This document shows, in pieces, positions 36,995 through 48,830 of a stretch of DNA of 64,000 nucleotides. The position numbers and the translations under genes are program-made. How positions within the stretch are numbered: position 1 is the stretch's first letter; each line of letters opens with the position of its first letter. Origin of the DNA: Gonapodya sp. JEL0774 (lineage: Eukaryota > Monoblepharomycota > Monoblepharidomycetes > Monoblepharidales > Gonapodyaceae); the NCBI GenBank assembly GCA_027604505.1, contig JADIIX010000026.1:62001-126000 (forward strand). Direction: 5' to 3'. A model generated the notes under the pieces. That model did not search any database. It had not been told where the DNA came from and saw only the letters and a list, made by a program, of their open reading frames with translations.

Positions 36995-39811
36995 TCAGTA
37001 GTTCCCTCTCAACATCTCGTTGAGGATGGCGCGGGCGTACACTGCGATGGATTTGTAGATGGTAATCTGGCGAGGGGGCCGGTGTGGGCGAGGGAGGTGC
37101 GTGCGTGGTGCAGAAGCAGGAAGACGGGTCGAATGAGCGCAAGCCAAGCTGAACGTCTCCCCTAGCCACTCTCGCCAATCAGGCCCGCGACACGCTTGCG
37201 GGGATTGCCCACGACGTGTGCCTTCCAGTTTCCACAATCTACAATCTACAATCTACAATCCACAGTCGAGTCCACTGTCCTCCCCACCACGCCCGCACCC
37301 TGGCTTGCCCATACCCTCTTGCCCTGTCTCACACGACGTTGTTGGACGCGAACCAATCGGTCAGGGTCAAACCAAATATCGCGAGGCGAAAGAGGCACAA
37401 CCCCCGGCGCCCCCGTCTAGGACCCAGCATTCATCAGCGAGGTGGGCCAGTCGACTGTCAGATGAACTCGTCACAGTCTCTCCAGTCCCAGCACCTGCCA
37501 GCCCGCCCAGTCCCACTAAACCAAAACCAAAACACCAAAACCCAACAAGAAACAAAACCCCAAAACGAAACTTTCAACTTGCAAGCCCCGAATAATACCC
37601 ACGAAATCCGTCGTCCCAAACACCGAATCGGCCAGCGCAAATCCCAGCGTGGACGGTATGACCCCTCTGGCGTATTCGAGCATGAAGGTGTGCGCGGGCC
37701 AGGACTTGGGGTGTGCGGAGTCGGTGGGTTGAGAGGGGGCAGGTTGCGACATGGTGGTGCGATGGGGGTGTGTCGTGTGAGGTGAGATGGCATGAGTACG
37801 GAGAACAGAGGGCGGGCAAATCAAGGGACGGGAGAAGAGAGACACGCGGACAGGGTCGATGAATAGCACAAACATACACAGACACTAGCCGGCGGCGGCG
37901 GTGGCGGGCGGCGGGCAGCGATGACCCCGGGACCAGAGGCCGCGCTGGGCCGTGTCCCGACCGGTGAGTGGGGGAAAGCACCGACAGCCACAAGGACTCA
38001 TGAGTTACACCCAGCCGGCCGACGGGAGAGGGGAGGCGGCGCACGTAAAGCGGCGCACATACACGCACGCACACGAGGCCCAAGAGATCGGCAAGCCGTG
38101 CCCGCGGTCACGGTCCCGCCGATTCTCCTTGAAAGCCAACCGTTCACCATCCCAGACGTGGAAGGTCGCCTCACACCCTGAATCCCAACCTTCCAACCCG
38201 TCAAACCCTCAAACGCCAAACTTCCTGTCCCTTACTCACCAGCCCCGTAGCCTCCCCCCTCCCGTGCACGATAGTCGTTCCTGGTTTAAACGTCTGGGAG
38301 AACGCCTGTCCCTCTGTCCACTGAGTGAATGATCCGGAGAGGACGGTGTCGTGGACGTCGGCCTGGTCGGAGTGGTGGGGTGAACGGGGGGGCGTTCGGT
38401 GAGATTTGGGTGGTGTGAACGGGGGTTGCGTGGGGAGCGGAAGGGGCACAGCGTGAGGTGCGGGTGGTGCGCGGGTCGGTACGGTCTGGCCTCCGCACAC
38501 CACGTCCGCGGTCCATGCTCTGGGCTCGTGTACCTCCGCGTCCGTGCCCCTCCACCACCTCCCTCGCATCACAACAAGCAAAAAACACCCCGTGCCCAAG
38601 CAACCTACCCAATACCTCCCCGAATGCCCCGACGTGGGCACCGCTGTGCCGAACAGGAGGATGTACTCTGTGAGCGAGGCGTGGAGGAGGAGGAAGGAGC
38701 CCATCCAGCCGCCGGCTGTTTCGGGAGGTCGGATGTGCGGGTTAAAGGAGAGTGGGGTGAGGGAGTGGATGAGTGAATGAGTGGAGGGAATGGGCGACCA
38801 GACCACCGCCACCCCAATCATCGAACCCGGCACATTTCCATCTCCGAGAACTCGAGAGGTTGAGCAGAGGCCGAGATTCCAACCACGGGGAGGTTACGAG
38901 TCGCGAGTCACGACGAGCGAGCCAAACCGACCATGATAATCACACCACTGGTGGTACCGAGAAAACCAACCACCAAAGTCCCGAGCCACGAAGAAACTCC
39001 CCGGCACTCAGCTCAGTCCTCGTTGCCTCGCGCCTTTCCCCCCTGCACCTCCCCGCTCAGGCGTGACAGCAATGTCTCGCCTACATATTGGAAAGGGCTC
39101 CCCTGGTCGGCTCGTGTTCCCCTCGAAGGCTCGAGCGGGTCTCAAAACCGAGAAACGAGACCCAACCACCACCCAAACCACCAAGGTCCACTGTCCTCCG
39201 GCTCGCTGTGCCCCGCCCCTTGCTCACTGCGCTCGGTCCCCAGCTCCGCTCGCCTCCCCCGACATACCGTTTATGAAGATCCAATCCCTGTTGAGATCGA
39301 CGGGCAATATGTGACCTGGGTAAGTTCTTTGGAGGTCATGGACGACGTGCTGGAATATGGCGGTGAGGTTTCCATCTGGGTTTGCCTTGAGTGCGTCGAG
39401 AGCGATCGATTCGATGGAAGCGGGGTCGACAAGCCACTGAAGGAATGACGTCAGAATGAGGGAAGAGAGAAGACGGGAATGACGTCAGAACGAGAGAATG
39501 GGAGATGGGAAGAAGGGAGGAAGGAAAAAAGGGGGAAGTGGGGAGAGTGACTCATCACTCACGTTCTTCCAATAGAACGCGTACATGTGAACCATGCACA
39601 CGGCAGACAGCGCCAATGCAGACCACAGCAGAAAGGGGATGAGGACCACAGCAGGCGATGCGGGCACAGGAATGGTGATGGAGCGCGGCAGCGTCAGCGT
39701 CCATGTCCGCCAGTATCCCGTGGTGCGATCGGCCACTCCAGACCCGTCGGATCCACTCGATGATGCTGTCGATGCCGTTGTTTTTGTCGCTTTTCCGGCC
39801 ATTCCCGTCAC
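36995..39811 (-). CDS. ERG2: C-8 sterol isomerase ERG2 (sigma-1 receptor family), 273 aa
   Basis: ERG2 moves the sterol double bond from C8 to C7 in ergosterol synthesis in the ER. Six exons on the minus strand (39811-39563, 39436-39268, 38715-38609, 38362-38240, 37704-37603, 37066-36995) sum to 822 nt and close in frame. Exon 1 holds a polar leader and the anchor helix [20 protein letters not shown]. Later exons read [111 protein letters not shown] and [10 protein letters not shown]. They align block by block with yeast Erg2 and human sigma-1 receptor, and are closer to the latter at the C-terminus. Four introns are long: 246, 552, 535 and 536 bp. The N-terminus before the helix is longer than in sigma-1. 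An inner Met (MAGK) is an alternative start. Confidence 0.93.
37234..37261. repeat. 7-bp tandem repeat, four copies
   Basis: Four head-to-tail copies of acaatct (the last one acaatcc) lie inside the fifth ERG2 intron. It is a short microsatellite-like array. No function is implied. Confidence 0.8.
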
Positions 39812-40693
39812 GTTCCTCGGATGGATCCTTCGTCTCCCGTGCCCTGTGGTTGCCGTTGCCCCCTAATCTGCACCTGTTCCGAGTGGACCCTGCACTCCGC
39901 TCCATTGACCACCTTCGCAATTTCCACTGTAAGGGTAATCCCACCCAATTCCATGGGAGCAAAAGTGTGTATTGTCACTCTTGGTAACTTATGCATATGA
40001 ATTAGGTTTGAGGGGAAGTGTGTGGAGGGATGCAGGGCAACTGTGCAGAAAGTGGGGAGTGTTCTCCCCGAGCTTGTAACACAATCTCATGAAGCACCAT
40101 TTGGTGTGTTGCTAACCACTGGATTATGACTTCCTTGATTCATTGCACTGGATCCACTTTTGTTGGAATCTGAGGGGTTAACGACAGAGGTCGAACTTTG
40201 TGGCCAAAGAGTCTGATGGGCCCACCAGAGGGTGGGCTTTGGACCTTAGGTTCCAGAGTAATTTGTAGAGGGGGTTCTTCATGTCTCCGCTGTCTATTCA
40301 GCCAAGTTTCTCCACACAACTCCACACAACACAGTGCACGTGGTGGGAAATTGATGTAACAGATCGTTGAAAATTACATTGTTAATCACAGACAATTGCC
40401 GGGGGTGTACAGGGAGGCGGTACCACTAAACTGAATACGAGGAATGACACCACGACCCCACGACCAGCATGACCTCCACGACCACAAACAACCGCGCTCC
40501 TTTACAATACGCCCCAAGGCCAGCTTGCGGCCGCAGAATATGCAAAATCTTACATAAGTTGGATTCTGATTGTCGTTTGTTGTGCTTGTTACTCCTGCCT
40601 TCAGCGTTCTTCCTCCATTTGAACGCTGCCTTGTGTGCCACTTCCCACTCTATCCCCTGTCCCCGAGTCTGACACCAAGACCAACTGCTCCCC
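39812..40693. other. intergenic region upstream of ERG2
   Basis: About 880 bp between the ERG2 start and the proposed end of the next minus-strand gene. Open frames at 40140-40325 and 40426-40767 on the minus strand show no family resemblance. It should contain the ERG2 promoter. No sterol-response-like element was recognised with confidence. Confidence 0.35.
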
Positions 40694-43435
40694 TCAGTTG
40701 CTGAACGGGTTCTCCAGGACAGGAAGACTTGCCATCGTGCTCTGAGGAGGGAGTTACAATCGCGCAAGAGAGGATGTTAGAGAGAGAACACACTGCACAA
40801 AACATCTGAAGCGATTGACACTCTTCGAACCTAACACACCCACGACCCCCACCTCTGCCCCCCTAATACTCCCACACCCGCGGTTCTTGGCGCTCTCCCC
40901 GAAACTCACCGTCTTCGAACCTGGCTCCGCTGACGGCGCCGCATCGAACTTGATCATATCCTCTGTTGCGGGCGCAGTACTCGCTCCAAACCCTCCCCCT
41001 CCCGTGCTATTCCTCTGCGAGCGCGACCTCGGTATCCTGTTCCCTGCCGGTCGGCCCACCTCCACCTCTCCATCCTCGCCACTCAACCCCGAGGAGCCTT
41101 TATTGCCCGCAGAATTCGACCTTTGCAGCGCAGTGGGCCCAAACAGGCTCGACTGGGCCATACCCGACCGCTCACTGCCCCTCACGACAGGCGTCGGGGT
41201 GTTGGATCCTGGTTGCGAGCTGATGGACGACCGCGTGGAGTCAGATTTCGACTGGGTCTTCTTGGCGGCCTGGCCGAGGATCTGCGCAGTACGGGACTTG
41301 GGACCAGAGGGGGCAAGGGTGGTGCCCAGCGAGTCGTCGTCAAAGGTCATCCACGCGTCTCGAATCTTCTTTTTGTCGGGCATGTCTTGCATGATATCAA
41401 GCTCCACGCCGCCGTTGGCCGTCCGGCCAAACCTCCCGCTGCCGGTGGTGGTACTGCCCTTTTTGGGATTCTCCACTGAAAACCCATTGTGCATGTCCGT
41501 CGCAGCTTCTTCCGCCGCTCCACCACCGGCAACCTTGAGTCGCCGCTTGTTGAGGTACCCGTTCGCACCGCCGCCAACGAGGCCCGACAGGAACCCAAAC
41601 ACGCCGGGCTTGGACTCCATCTCAGGCGTTTGGCCTCCTTGTTTCTCCCGCGCACTCGCCATCATAGACGCGAATCGCTTCGTGAGCTGCGGGTATTCCT
41701 TGTCGGACAGCGACGGGTCCGCGTACGACGAGGTCTGCATGCCCGACTTGACTTTGCGGTTGCCCCTGCAGCACAGGCAGAACCCTGGCCAGCGGCCCAT
41801 GCGCCATCGGAACAAACATGAACCCACAATGAGAAGGAAGACCAAGGAGCAGCTGACGGCGATCCCGGCGATCGCGCCTACAGAGAGCGACTTTGCGAAT
41901 TTGATGATGGCGCCGATAAGTCCGCTGAAGCCTGCCGGGGCGGGAGCATTGTGTGCGGGTTTGGCAGCCTTTCCGGAGAGGATGGTCACGTTGAGGAAGA
42001 CAGGGAGACCGTCGGCGGAGTTCCAGGGACGGTAGTCCAAGAGGTAGGATGTTCCAGCGTCAATGGTCGAGTTGGGTCCAAGGGCGACACTGGAGCAGCA
42101 GTTGGGCCGCTCGACATCGTACAAGAACGTTGCGCCTGTTCCATCTGTGGTCACGCCGGGTTGACCTTGGGCCCACTGGTTGCAGTAAGCGTTGGCAAGA
42201 TCGGTGTTGAGGAAGCCACAACGGACGGATTCAGTAGGGACGCCTTCCACACAGAAAGTAGAGTTGGAAGTCGCGATCGGGTTGGTGCCGGTGTTCGTGC
42301 ACTGGTCGTAAACGGCAATCAAGTCTTGTTCACTAAGGCGTTCAAAATAGGGTGAACGGAGGGAGGGACGAACGTTCTAAGACTCTCAGGAGCCAAAGTT
42401 TCAAATTGCCATTGCAACTTACCGTTGGTCGAGGATTGCTTGCCTTCCTGTACTCAACAGTGTGTCAACACTGTCGCAGATGGACGACTCCAAGATATTG
42501 AGAAAATCTGAGTAATACTGCAGGCACGTTTTCTGGCAAAGAAGCTGAGGGGGCGACCGAGACGCGTCGGATTACGGTGTCAAAAAGGGTCAAATAGGTA
42601 TCACCGTCGAGGAGTACAAACAGCAGGATTCAATTGCCAGCAACAATAACGATTGAAAACGAAGAATAGTTGCTTCCACTCACCGGCCTCACTGCTCCCG
42701 TGGGCAGTGCGGGGACGGTCGTGGGTCTGAGGTAGGCATTTGCCCCGTTGCAGGCCCCATAGGCATTGATGGAGAGTGCACATCCGTATGAAACTTGATA
42801 TCGGAGGCCACGACCAGTCCAGCTGATGTTTGTAAGACACGATTGTCGGGTGAGACTGGGGAATCAAAATGTTGTTGTTGAAAAAGAGACTCACTTGCAA
42901 GAGTATTTTTGGTTGAAGAGCGAGGTGATGTTTGACGAGGCTGCAGTTGCGAGAAATAGAGCAAATGAGAGTCGATATACGATGGAAAGATTCACTTCAG
43001 TCCACCAAACCAGGACTAGGGCCGTGTTCTCAAAACTTGGGAGGTTGTTGCCCCCAAGACCACCGCGAAGTCCCGGCGGTTGCCAAGATTTCACGGATAC
43101 GGTAACCCAAAAATACACTCACTTGCCCAGTACATCAGATTATAGTCGAATCCAGTGGTAATCTGCCGTCCTCCAGTGGTGAAGTTGCCTGTTGTGAGAG
43201 GGAAGCCGTCTGGAACAGCAAGCTGGGAATCGATTCCCGGCGAATCCGGGCCGTCGAAAGCGAACGTGCGAGACCAGGGAACGCAGAGCGAGTTCTGGTT
43301 GATGAGAGAGCATGTGCTGGGCTTGTCGGGGATTGGGTCTGTCAATGGGATTTGAGCAGCAAGAGACCCCGAAGGCAGAAGAATCAGAGAAGCGGCAGCA
43401 GCAATGGCGGCCAGCGTGGCAGCGACAGACGGCAT
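40694..43435 (-). CDS. secreted-side Cys-rich single-pass membrane protein, unknown function
   Basis: I do not recognise the family. ATG 43435 gives MPSVAATLAAIAAAASLILL, a signal peptide ending near GSLAAQ. Short exons (phase-matched at the four junctions I checked) then encode an extracellular region with at least twelve cysteines (TCSLINQNSLC, KYSC, YGCALS, YGACNG, LLCQKTCLQYY, SICDS, DQC, TFC, VRCG, AYCN, PNCCSS). Many Asn-x-Ser/Thr sites are present. A Pro/Ala hinge precedes one membrane helix (AIAGIAVSCSLVFLLIVGSCL) with RWRMGRW after it. The roughly 300-residue cytoplasmic tail is Ser/Gly/Lys-rich. The large exon is open to 40754, but a good donor at 40909 (GTGAGT after SKT) joined to an acceptor at 40742 gives a last exon STMASLPVLENPFSN with stop at 40694. 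I prefer this because of the NPF ending. Confidence 0.65.
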
Positions 43436-43974
43436 TTTGTTTATTGCGAGTCTGCGGCGTGCGTCTTGGGGATTCTGCGCGGGTGTTCTTTGCTCGCTCT
43501 GTTTTGGGTTGGTTTCAGTGGGTCGTTGCTTTTTGAACGCCAGGGTCGTTGCCGCAAATTTCGGCAGATCGTTGCCCCTTTTTACAGCCAAACACCAAGA
43601 AACAAGCGAATTCAGCCCCAAATCTCAGTAGCGTGTGCTTTAATTTTGACAAAGCCATTCGAACTAGCCCACCAAGAGCTTGGGCTTCTCGTCTTCAGTT
43701 GATCGCAGGGTTCGTTTGGAGCCAAGCAATCCCCCGCGGTAAGGCCTGATAAGGCCAACGTCGCGTTCATATTATACCACGCCAAAAGAGAAGTGTCGAG
43801 GGAGAACGCAAGCGTACAAGTAGTTTCAAGGATTATGAAGGGAATTTATCTCCAAACGTGACACCACCTAGAGAAGGAAAGACGGTCTTGGAATTGAGAT
43901 TAAGAGTTTCAGATTCTCTTCATTATTTCATTATGCTCTTTATACTCAAATACCAGAAAAGGTTCAGATGGGAG
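43436..43974. promoter_or_regulatory. divergent promoter region, Cys-rich protein / SPRY protein
   Basis: About 540 bp between two divergent start codons. The plus strand is open from 43858 in the frame of the SPRY gene, so its true start may lie a little upstream. No clear motif is seen. Confidence 0.4.
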
Positions 43975-46900
43975 ATGTCTGCCACAAATCCAGCTCGGGG
44001 CCTTATGATGCGAAAGGTTCCGCTCACCCACAGCGTCTCTTGCCCCTGTCATTGCTCGCCCTCTCGGCCCTGGACCTTGGACTTTTCCTTGGCGATGCTC
44101 CCTCTTGCGCTAGGAATAGGCGTGGAAACTATTAAAAAGCTCGCCTCCTCTCGAAAGGACAAGCAGAATCGGAAAAGCACCGGCATTGTAATCGGCACCG
44201 GCGAGGAAGACGACGGACAGCTTTTGGATCTTTCAGACAGAGGTCTCGCAGAACATTTGAATCCGCATGTGGATTTCCCTCTACAGAACCGGGGCCAAGC
44301 TGTTTTCTCCCCTTCCGATCCCTCAGGTTTCGTGTCTCTTGGCCCTGCCGAGAGGAGGGAGAGGAAGATCCAAGAACGGCGGGAGGGAAAGCGCACAGTT
44401 AGACCGCCAAGGCCGAGCGCCTTCCAGAGCAAAGGATCGGGAGTGCCTCCCTGGTACTTGGTGAGTTTCACCGATGTCGAAAAACATGCGACGTCTACCG
44501 CTGCTACCACGTTCCCGCTTCCTACCTTCCGTGTCCCATCCCTCTCTGCCACTCTTTGACTCATTTCGATAACCGGAACCCCGCGGAAGCCGAGCTGTGG
44601 CGCCGCATTGAGTTCTGGAAAGTCCGCCACTACCGATTACTCCCACGCCATCCAGTAATGTCCTCTGCTCGCAATTCGCTCGACGAGGAAGAACCAACGG
44701 ATACTGAGATGGCGTTGGCGAGCGCGGGGAGGATTCGGTTCCTCGTGGATGCCGACCTGGACGCCGATGAGAGGGGTCTGGACGTGTTTACAATGAACCG
44801 GCACAGGATCGCGCCGAGCTCGTCAATTGTCGGGACAGGAGGTGTCAGTGTGCATGCAGATTGCCAAATAACTTTTCGATTAAGAGTGCCCAGGTGCGTT
44901 GACTGCCACCAGACCGGGGAGTGGGGGACAGGGGGGGGGGGTTTGATTGCGGAAGGTCTCCACTGGCAATTACGGAGGGTAGATGACGTCGTGAGTGGCC
45001 AAGCATCACCGTCTCAAATGGAGTCGTCACCATGTGAGACGGCTGGAATGGTGCCGAACACCATTGGAACCTTTGACTCACTGTATCAGTTGTGAAGTGG
45101 GCAACTCGCATCTTAGGGAAAAGGCGTGGCTGCGCTTCCCACGTATCAATCTAATCGGGGCCATCGGCAGATCCGTTGTCACCAATATACCCATTACTGC
45201 CTCCCAACTGACACCCGATCGCCCTTACTATTACTTTGAGGTTCTCATATCGGAAGTTGGGGGGAAGGTATGCTTACATCGAAACGTTCAGTTAGAGCTA
45301 CGATCAAACACCGAATCTCCCCTAAACACCAGACGCCGGAGCACATCCTAGCTGCCATGGACGAGTATCTTGTGCGCACCGCCATCGCTAATTCGCTCAC
45401 CGAGGGCGGCGCAGAGCACGATGACCATTCCAATCTACCGGATATCTCACCCAGTCCTTCCCTCGGCGATTCCATCAGTTCCACCCCGACGTCCAATCAC
45501 CTCCACGTGCCTTCCGCCGAGCGTGTACATTCTAATTCACTACATCCTTCAGCATCTCCATCAGCAGATTCAGTGTCCATCCGAAGTGGTAGAAGTGGGA
45601 GCACGTCGATGAACGATTCCATCTCGACATTCTTTGGCAGGCGAAGAAAGTACGATTACGATGCCTTCCTAGAAGATTTGGCCGACTCGGGAGACTCAGA
45701 TACGCAGTCCAGGGAGCTCAGGAGGGTGAGGAGTGCTGCTTCCGAAGGATACATCTCCAGCGCTCTCAAGGTGGGATTGAGAGGTGCCGTTGGGTCTCTC
45801 GCACGATCCGTTGAGAACGGGAGTGCATCGCGGTCGTCATCTCCGGCGGCGTCTCCCGTGCCTAGTCGGCGATTCGCGTCCGTAGCGGGGATGATTCCTC
45901 AGACCCCCCGAGCCTCCACCGTCTCGGATCCCCTGTATTTTTCGACTGTTGCGAGTTCTTCCCACCCTATACATGTCGTTTCTGCTCTCGATCCTTTTGA
46001 GCCAGGCGTAAGAGGTAGCCCGGTCAGTCCGAGTGCCTCGTCGTCGTCCATTGCGACGTCGAGCATGTCCACGGGGTCGGTTCAGGACGAAGCACCAGGA
46101 GCTGGAGTTGCCAGCACCAACATCGTTCGAGAATTGGCGGTGGACGGCCCCCCCGATTATTCTGAACACCTCAATCACCAGCTCGCAGCTGGTGACACGT
46201 CGTTCACCCCACACCCTGAGGCTCCCTCCACGCAAGCTTCCTCTCCTCTGCCTTCGTCCCAGCGTCCTCGCAACTCGTCGTTTGACAGTCGCGTGCGTCG
46301 AGGCCGGGACCGGTCCACTCCCGAAGTCCACGAGTCGCTTGATATTCCCCCTTTTGGAATGCCATGGGCGGGTAGGATGACCGGGGCGCACCAGTTGAAC
46401 AGTAGTACGGGCCAGCCAAAGAGGTTGCCGGTGAATGTTCATATCGGGTTGGTGACAAGACCATAGTGAGTGTGTGTTGGTTGTAGGTGCGACGTGGTTG
46501 TACTCGATGTTATCACTGACCTGCTTGTACTCTGTCCGTCGTCAAACTCTTAAATTTCATTGTCATCGCTGGATCGCAGCCCCTCCTTCTGTGCTCCAGG
46601 ACACCTCACCCCTTCAGTCGGTCTCTGGTCCGATTCGGAGCGAAGCTTCGTTCGCTCATCTCTCAACCCCCGCAAAGATGAACCATCGGACGTGCCTCTT
46701 GGAGGCGAATGGGTGGTGCGCGTTGGGGACGTGGTTGGCGTGGGACTGGAGGTGGATGGGAACTCGAATGGGAGGGTCTGGTTTACACGGAACGGCAAGC
46801 GCTTGCGGACAGAGAATGGCAAAGGGGAGGTCTTTGTGGTTCCTGTGGGCTGGGAGCTAGGTGTTGCAGGACGCTTGTTCGCGTGTGTAGGGGCAGATGG

Positions 46901-47219
46901 GCCTGCCCAGATGCTGGTCAACTTCGGGAACGAGCCGTTTTTGTACACAGGGCCGGGCACGGTTCGGTTACCCAGGGAGAGAACAACGGTCAAAAGCCCT
47001 TTCGTTGCTGCCGCCGCTGAGAGCAACGTCGAAGTTACGGCCAGTGGCCGGGAGGTAGATCTCGCTTTGAACGGTCATGCACCTGTCGCAAGCAAAGGAT
47101 TGGGATTACAGCGACCGGAGCATCCACCCGAGTATGAACACGCTGTGAGGATGGAATCCGCTGAGGATCGACCACGTGCAAGTGTGAGTGGGGTTGCGAG
47201 TGTTGGGGAGGTACGGTAA
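43975..47219 (+). CDS. SPRY-domain protein with PPxY motifs, Ear1/Ssh4-like
   Basis: Ear1 and Ssh4 are yeast endosomal/vacuolar adaptors that bring membrane cargo to the ubiquitin ligase Rsp5 through PPxY motifs. Here a weak hydrophobic N-terminal segment (LAMLPLALGIGVETI) is followed by LWRRIEFWKVRHYRL. The start of a SPRY domain follows: SVVTNIPITASQLTPDRPYYY then FEVLISEVGGK. After an intron, about 378 residues of Ser/Pro-rich sequence (45333-46430) interrupt the fold. It resumes as VNVHIGLVTRP|YPSFCAPGHLTPSVGLWSDS, VGDVVGVGLEVDG, GRVWFTRNGKRL and LVNFGNEPFLYT. Two PPxY motifs are visible, GPPDY near the end of the insert and HPPEY near the C-terminus. The junction TA|C making the Tyr in RPYPSF supports the model. 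The start (43975 or 43858) and first intron boundaries are uncertain. Confidence 0.75.
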
Positions 47220-47577
47220 CCCCTTTCATGGCGTGATTCCAGAACGCCATTTTGTAAGTTTTCTAAGTCACAAGGATTATTTTACCCCTCTATCTCTGTT
47301 AGAGAATCTCAGTTTCAAGTAACGTTATGTTGTAGCTATCTAGTTTTGGTGTCAAGCTTATTCTGTGTAATATCTGGGAAGGGGTGTCGGGGGAGAGGGG
47401 AGGGCGTGGGGCAATCACATGCATACAGAATGAGTTTTTTCCCCTAAGTCGTGATTTAATTTTTTGGTACTACAAATCCAGCTTCCTTCTCAATGAACGA
47501 AATAATCAAGAGACGACTGTGGTGAGAACTGAAGGATGGTGCACTGAACAATGGTCATATCGTCCTTCCGCAGTCTT
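47220..47577. other. spacer between SPRY gene and retroelement remnant
   Basis: AT-rich sequence after the SPRY gene stop. No long terminal repeat or target-site duplication was recognised by eye. Confidence 0.35.
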
Positions 47578-48295
47578 TCACCTCACACTCGTTGTTAGTG
47601 GTGCAGCAATATGCGCAAACTTCGGAATAAAAAACCTGTAGTAACCTCTTAATCCCAGGAAACTACGTAACGCAGTCACGGTAGACGGCAAAGGGAAATC
47701 ACGTATAGCAGCGATTTTATTTGGATCTATTTTGATCATCCCGTCCTTGGCAATGACATGACCCAAGTACGGCGTTTCCTTCTGACAAACCGAGCACTTT
47801 GCCGCACGAAGTTTCAATTTCATCGTACGCAAGCGGCGGAACATTTCGTTTAAGTGTTTTAAATGGTCATCAAACGTATTGGAGAAAACCAAGATATCGT
47901 CCAAGTAGACCAGAGTGTATACCCAGTTGATACCTTGTACCACAGCGTCCATGCGACGTTGAAAGGTGGCTGGTGCATTTGTCATGCCAAACGTCATTCG
48001 TTTTAATTTGAATAATGCTTCGTGCGTAATAAACGCGGTAAGCGCTCGGTGTTCTGGTGCCATCTTGACGTTCCAATAACCCCACGTAATATCCACCAGC
48101 CGTGTAATACTGAGTGCCTTGCGTAGCGTCGATAAGGTCGTCGACCCGAGGGAGCGGGTACACGTCCTTGTTTGTCATAGCGCTTAACTCGCTGTAATCA
48201 ATACAAAACCGCAATTTTCCGTCTTTCTTTTGTACCATCACAACCGGTGACGCCCATTCACTTTCGGACTGTTGGATAATATCATCACGTAACAT
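47578..48295 (-). pseudogene. decayed Ty3/gypsy-type reverse transcriptase fragment
   Basis: Minus-strand reading shows the central part of a Ty3/gypsy LTR-retrotransposon reverse transcriptase. It runs from SEWASPVVMVQKKDGKLRF and DVYPLPRVDDLIDATQG to FKLKRMTFGMTNAPATFQRR, the catalytic VYLDDILVF (about 47885-47912) and SFLGLRGYYRFFIPKFA. The reading frame breaks near 48100: the YPLPRVDDLID part and the ITWGYWNVKM part lie in different frames. The chain stops at 47578 before RNase H, integrase or LTRs. It is therefore a truncated, frameshifted relic. The YLDD active site itself is intact. Upstream sequence to about 48390 may hold more degraded parts. Confidence 0.88.
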
Positions 48296-48830
48296 GTCTT
48301 CAATTCATTTTGTGATTGCAATCAAATACAGAACGTTTGTATACGGGAAGTGATCGTCGGCACTTCAATCTATAACGGCAACAACGTCGTCTACGGGACG
48401 TGTTGGACATCTACGTGGCTCACCAGACGTGGTCGATGTCCAACTCGTAAAGTAATAAGTACATAAATAAAGGCGGTCATTTTATCATAGAAGGAAACCA
48501 ACAAATGACTCAAATCAATTCGAAATTGACTCCACTCAGACGGTGCGATCCACGGTGCCGCTCTTTGGAGCTCCACTGTCATGGCCAAAGCTCACATTTC
48601 AATTCGATTGGAGCTCAGACATTAGTCGGAACCGGGATGGAAGAGCGGACGTTTTGACCGATTCTCAGAGTAGATCAAGTGGTGCTTCAATAAGAGCTGA
48701 AAACTAAAAGAGAACAAGCGAACGGTCGGTATTCCGCCTGCACAGGACGCCGGACGAGCGACGACGAAGACGAACGGTGACATTTCGTGAGAAGAAGGAC
48801 AGAGCGAACGTGGAAACGGGCCGAGCGACG
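48296..48830. other. region between retroelement relic and CABLES-like gene
   Basis: The left part (48296-48400) reads like a further degraded continuation of the retroelement on the minus strand, with stops. The right part should hold the promoter of the CABLES-like gene. So relic sequence sits within a few hundred bases of that promoter. Confidence 0.35.

Noticed and set aside
37216-39448. many open frames of 60-210 codons on both strands
   Set aside because: They fall in the C-rich introns of ERG2. Only the six exons listed match the sterol isomerase family and close in frame.
40815-42035. 406-codon plus-strand open frame
   Set aside because: It lies antisense to the large exon of the Cys-rich membrane protein. 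Its Pro/Leu/Ser-rich sequence is what the complement of Gly/Ser/Lys-rich coding DNA gives.
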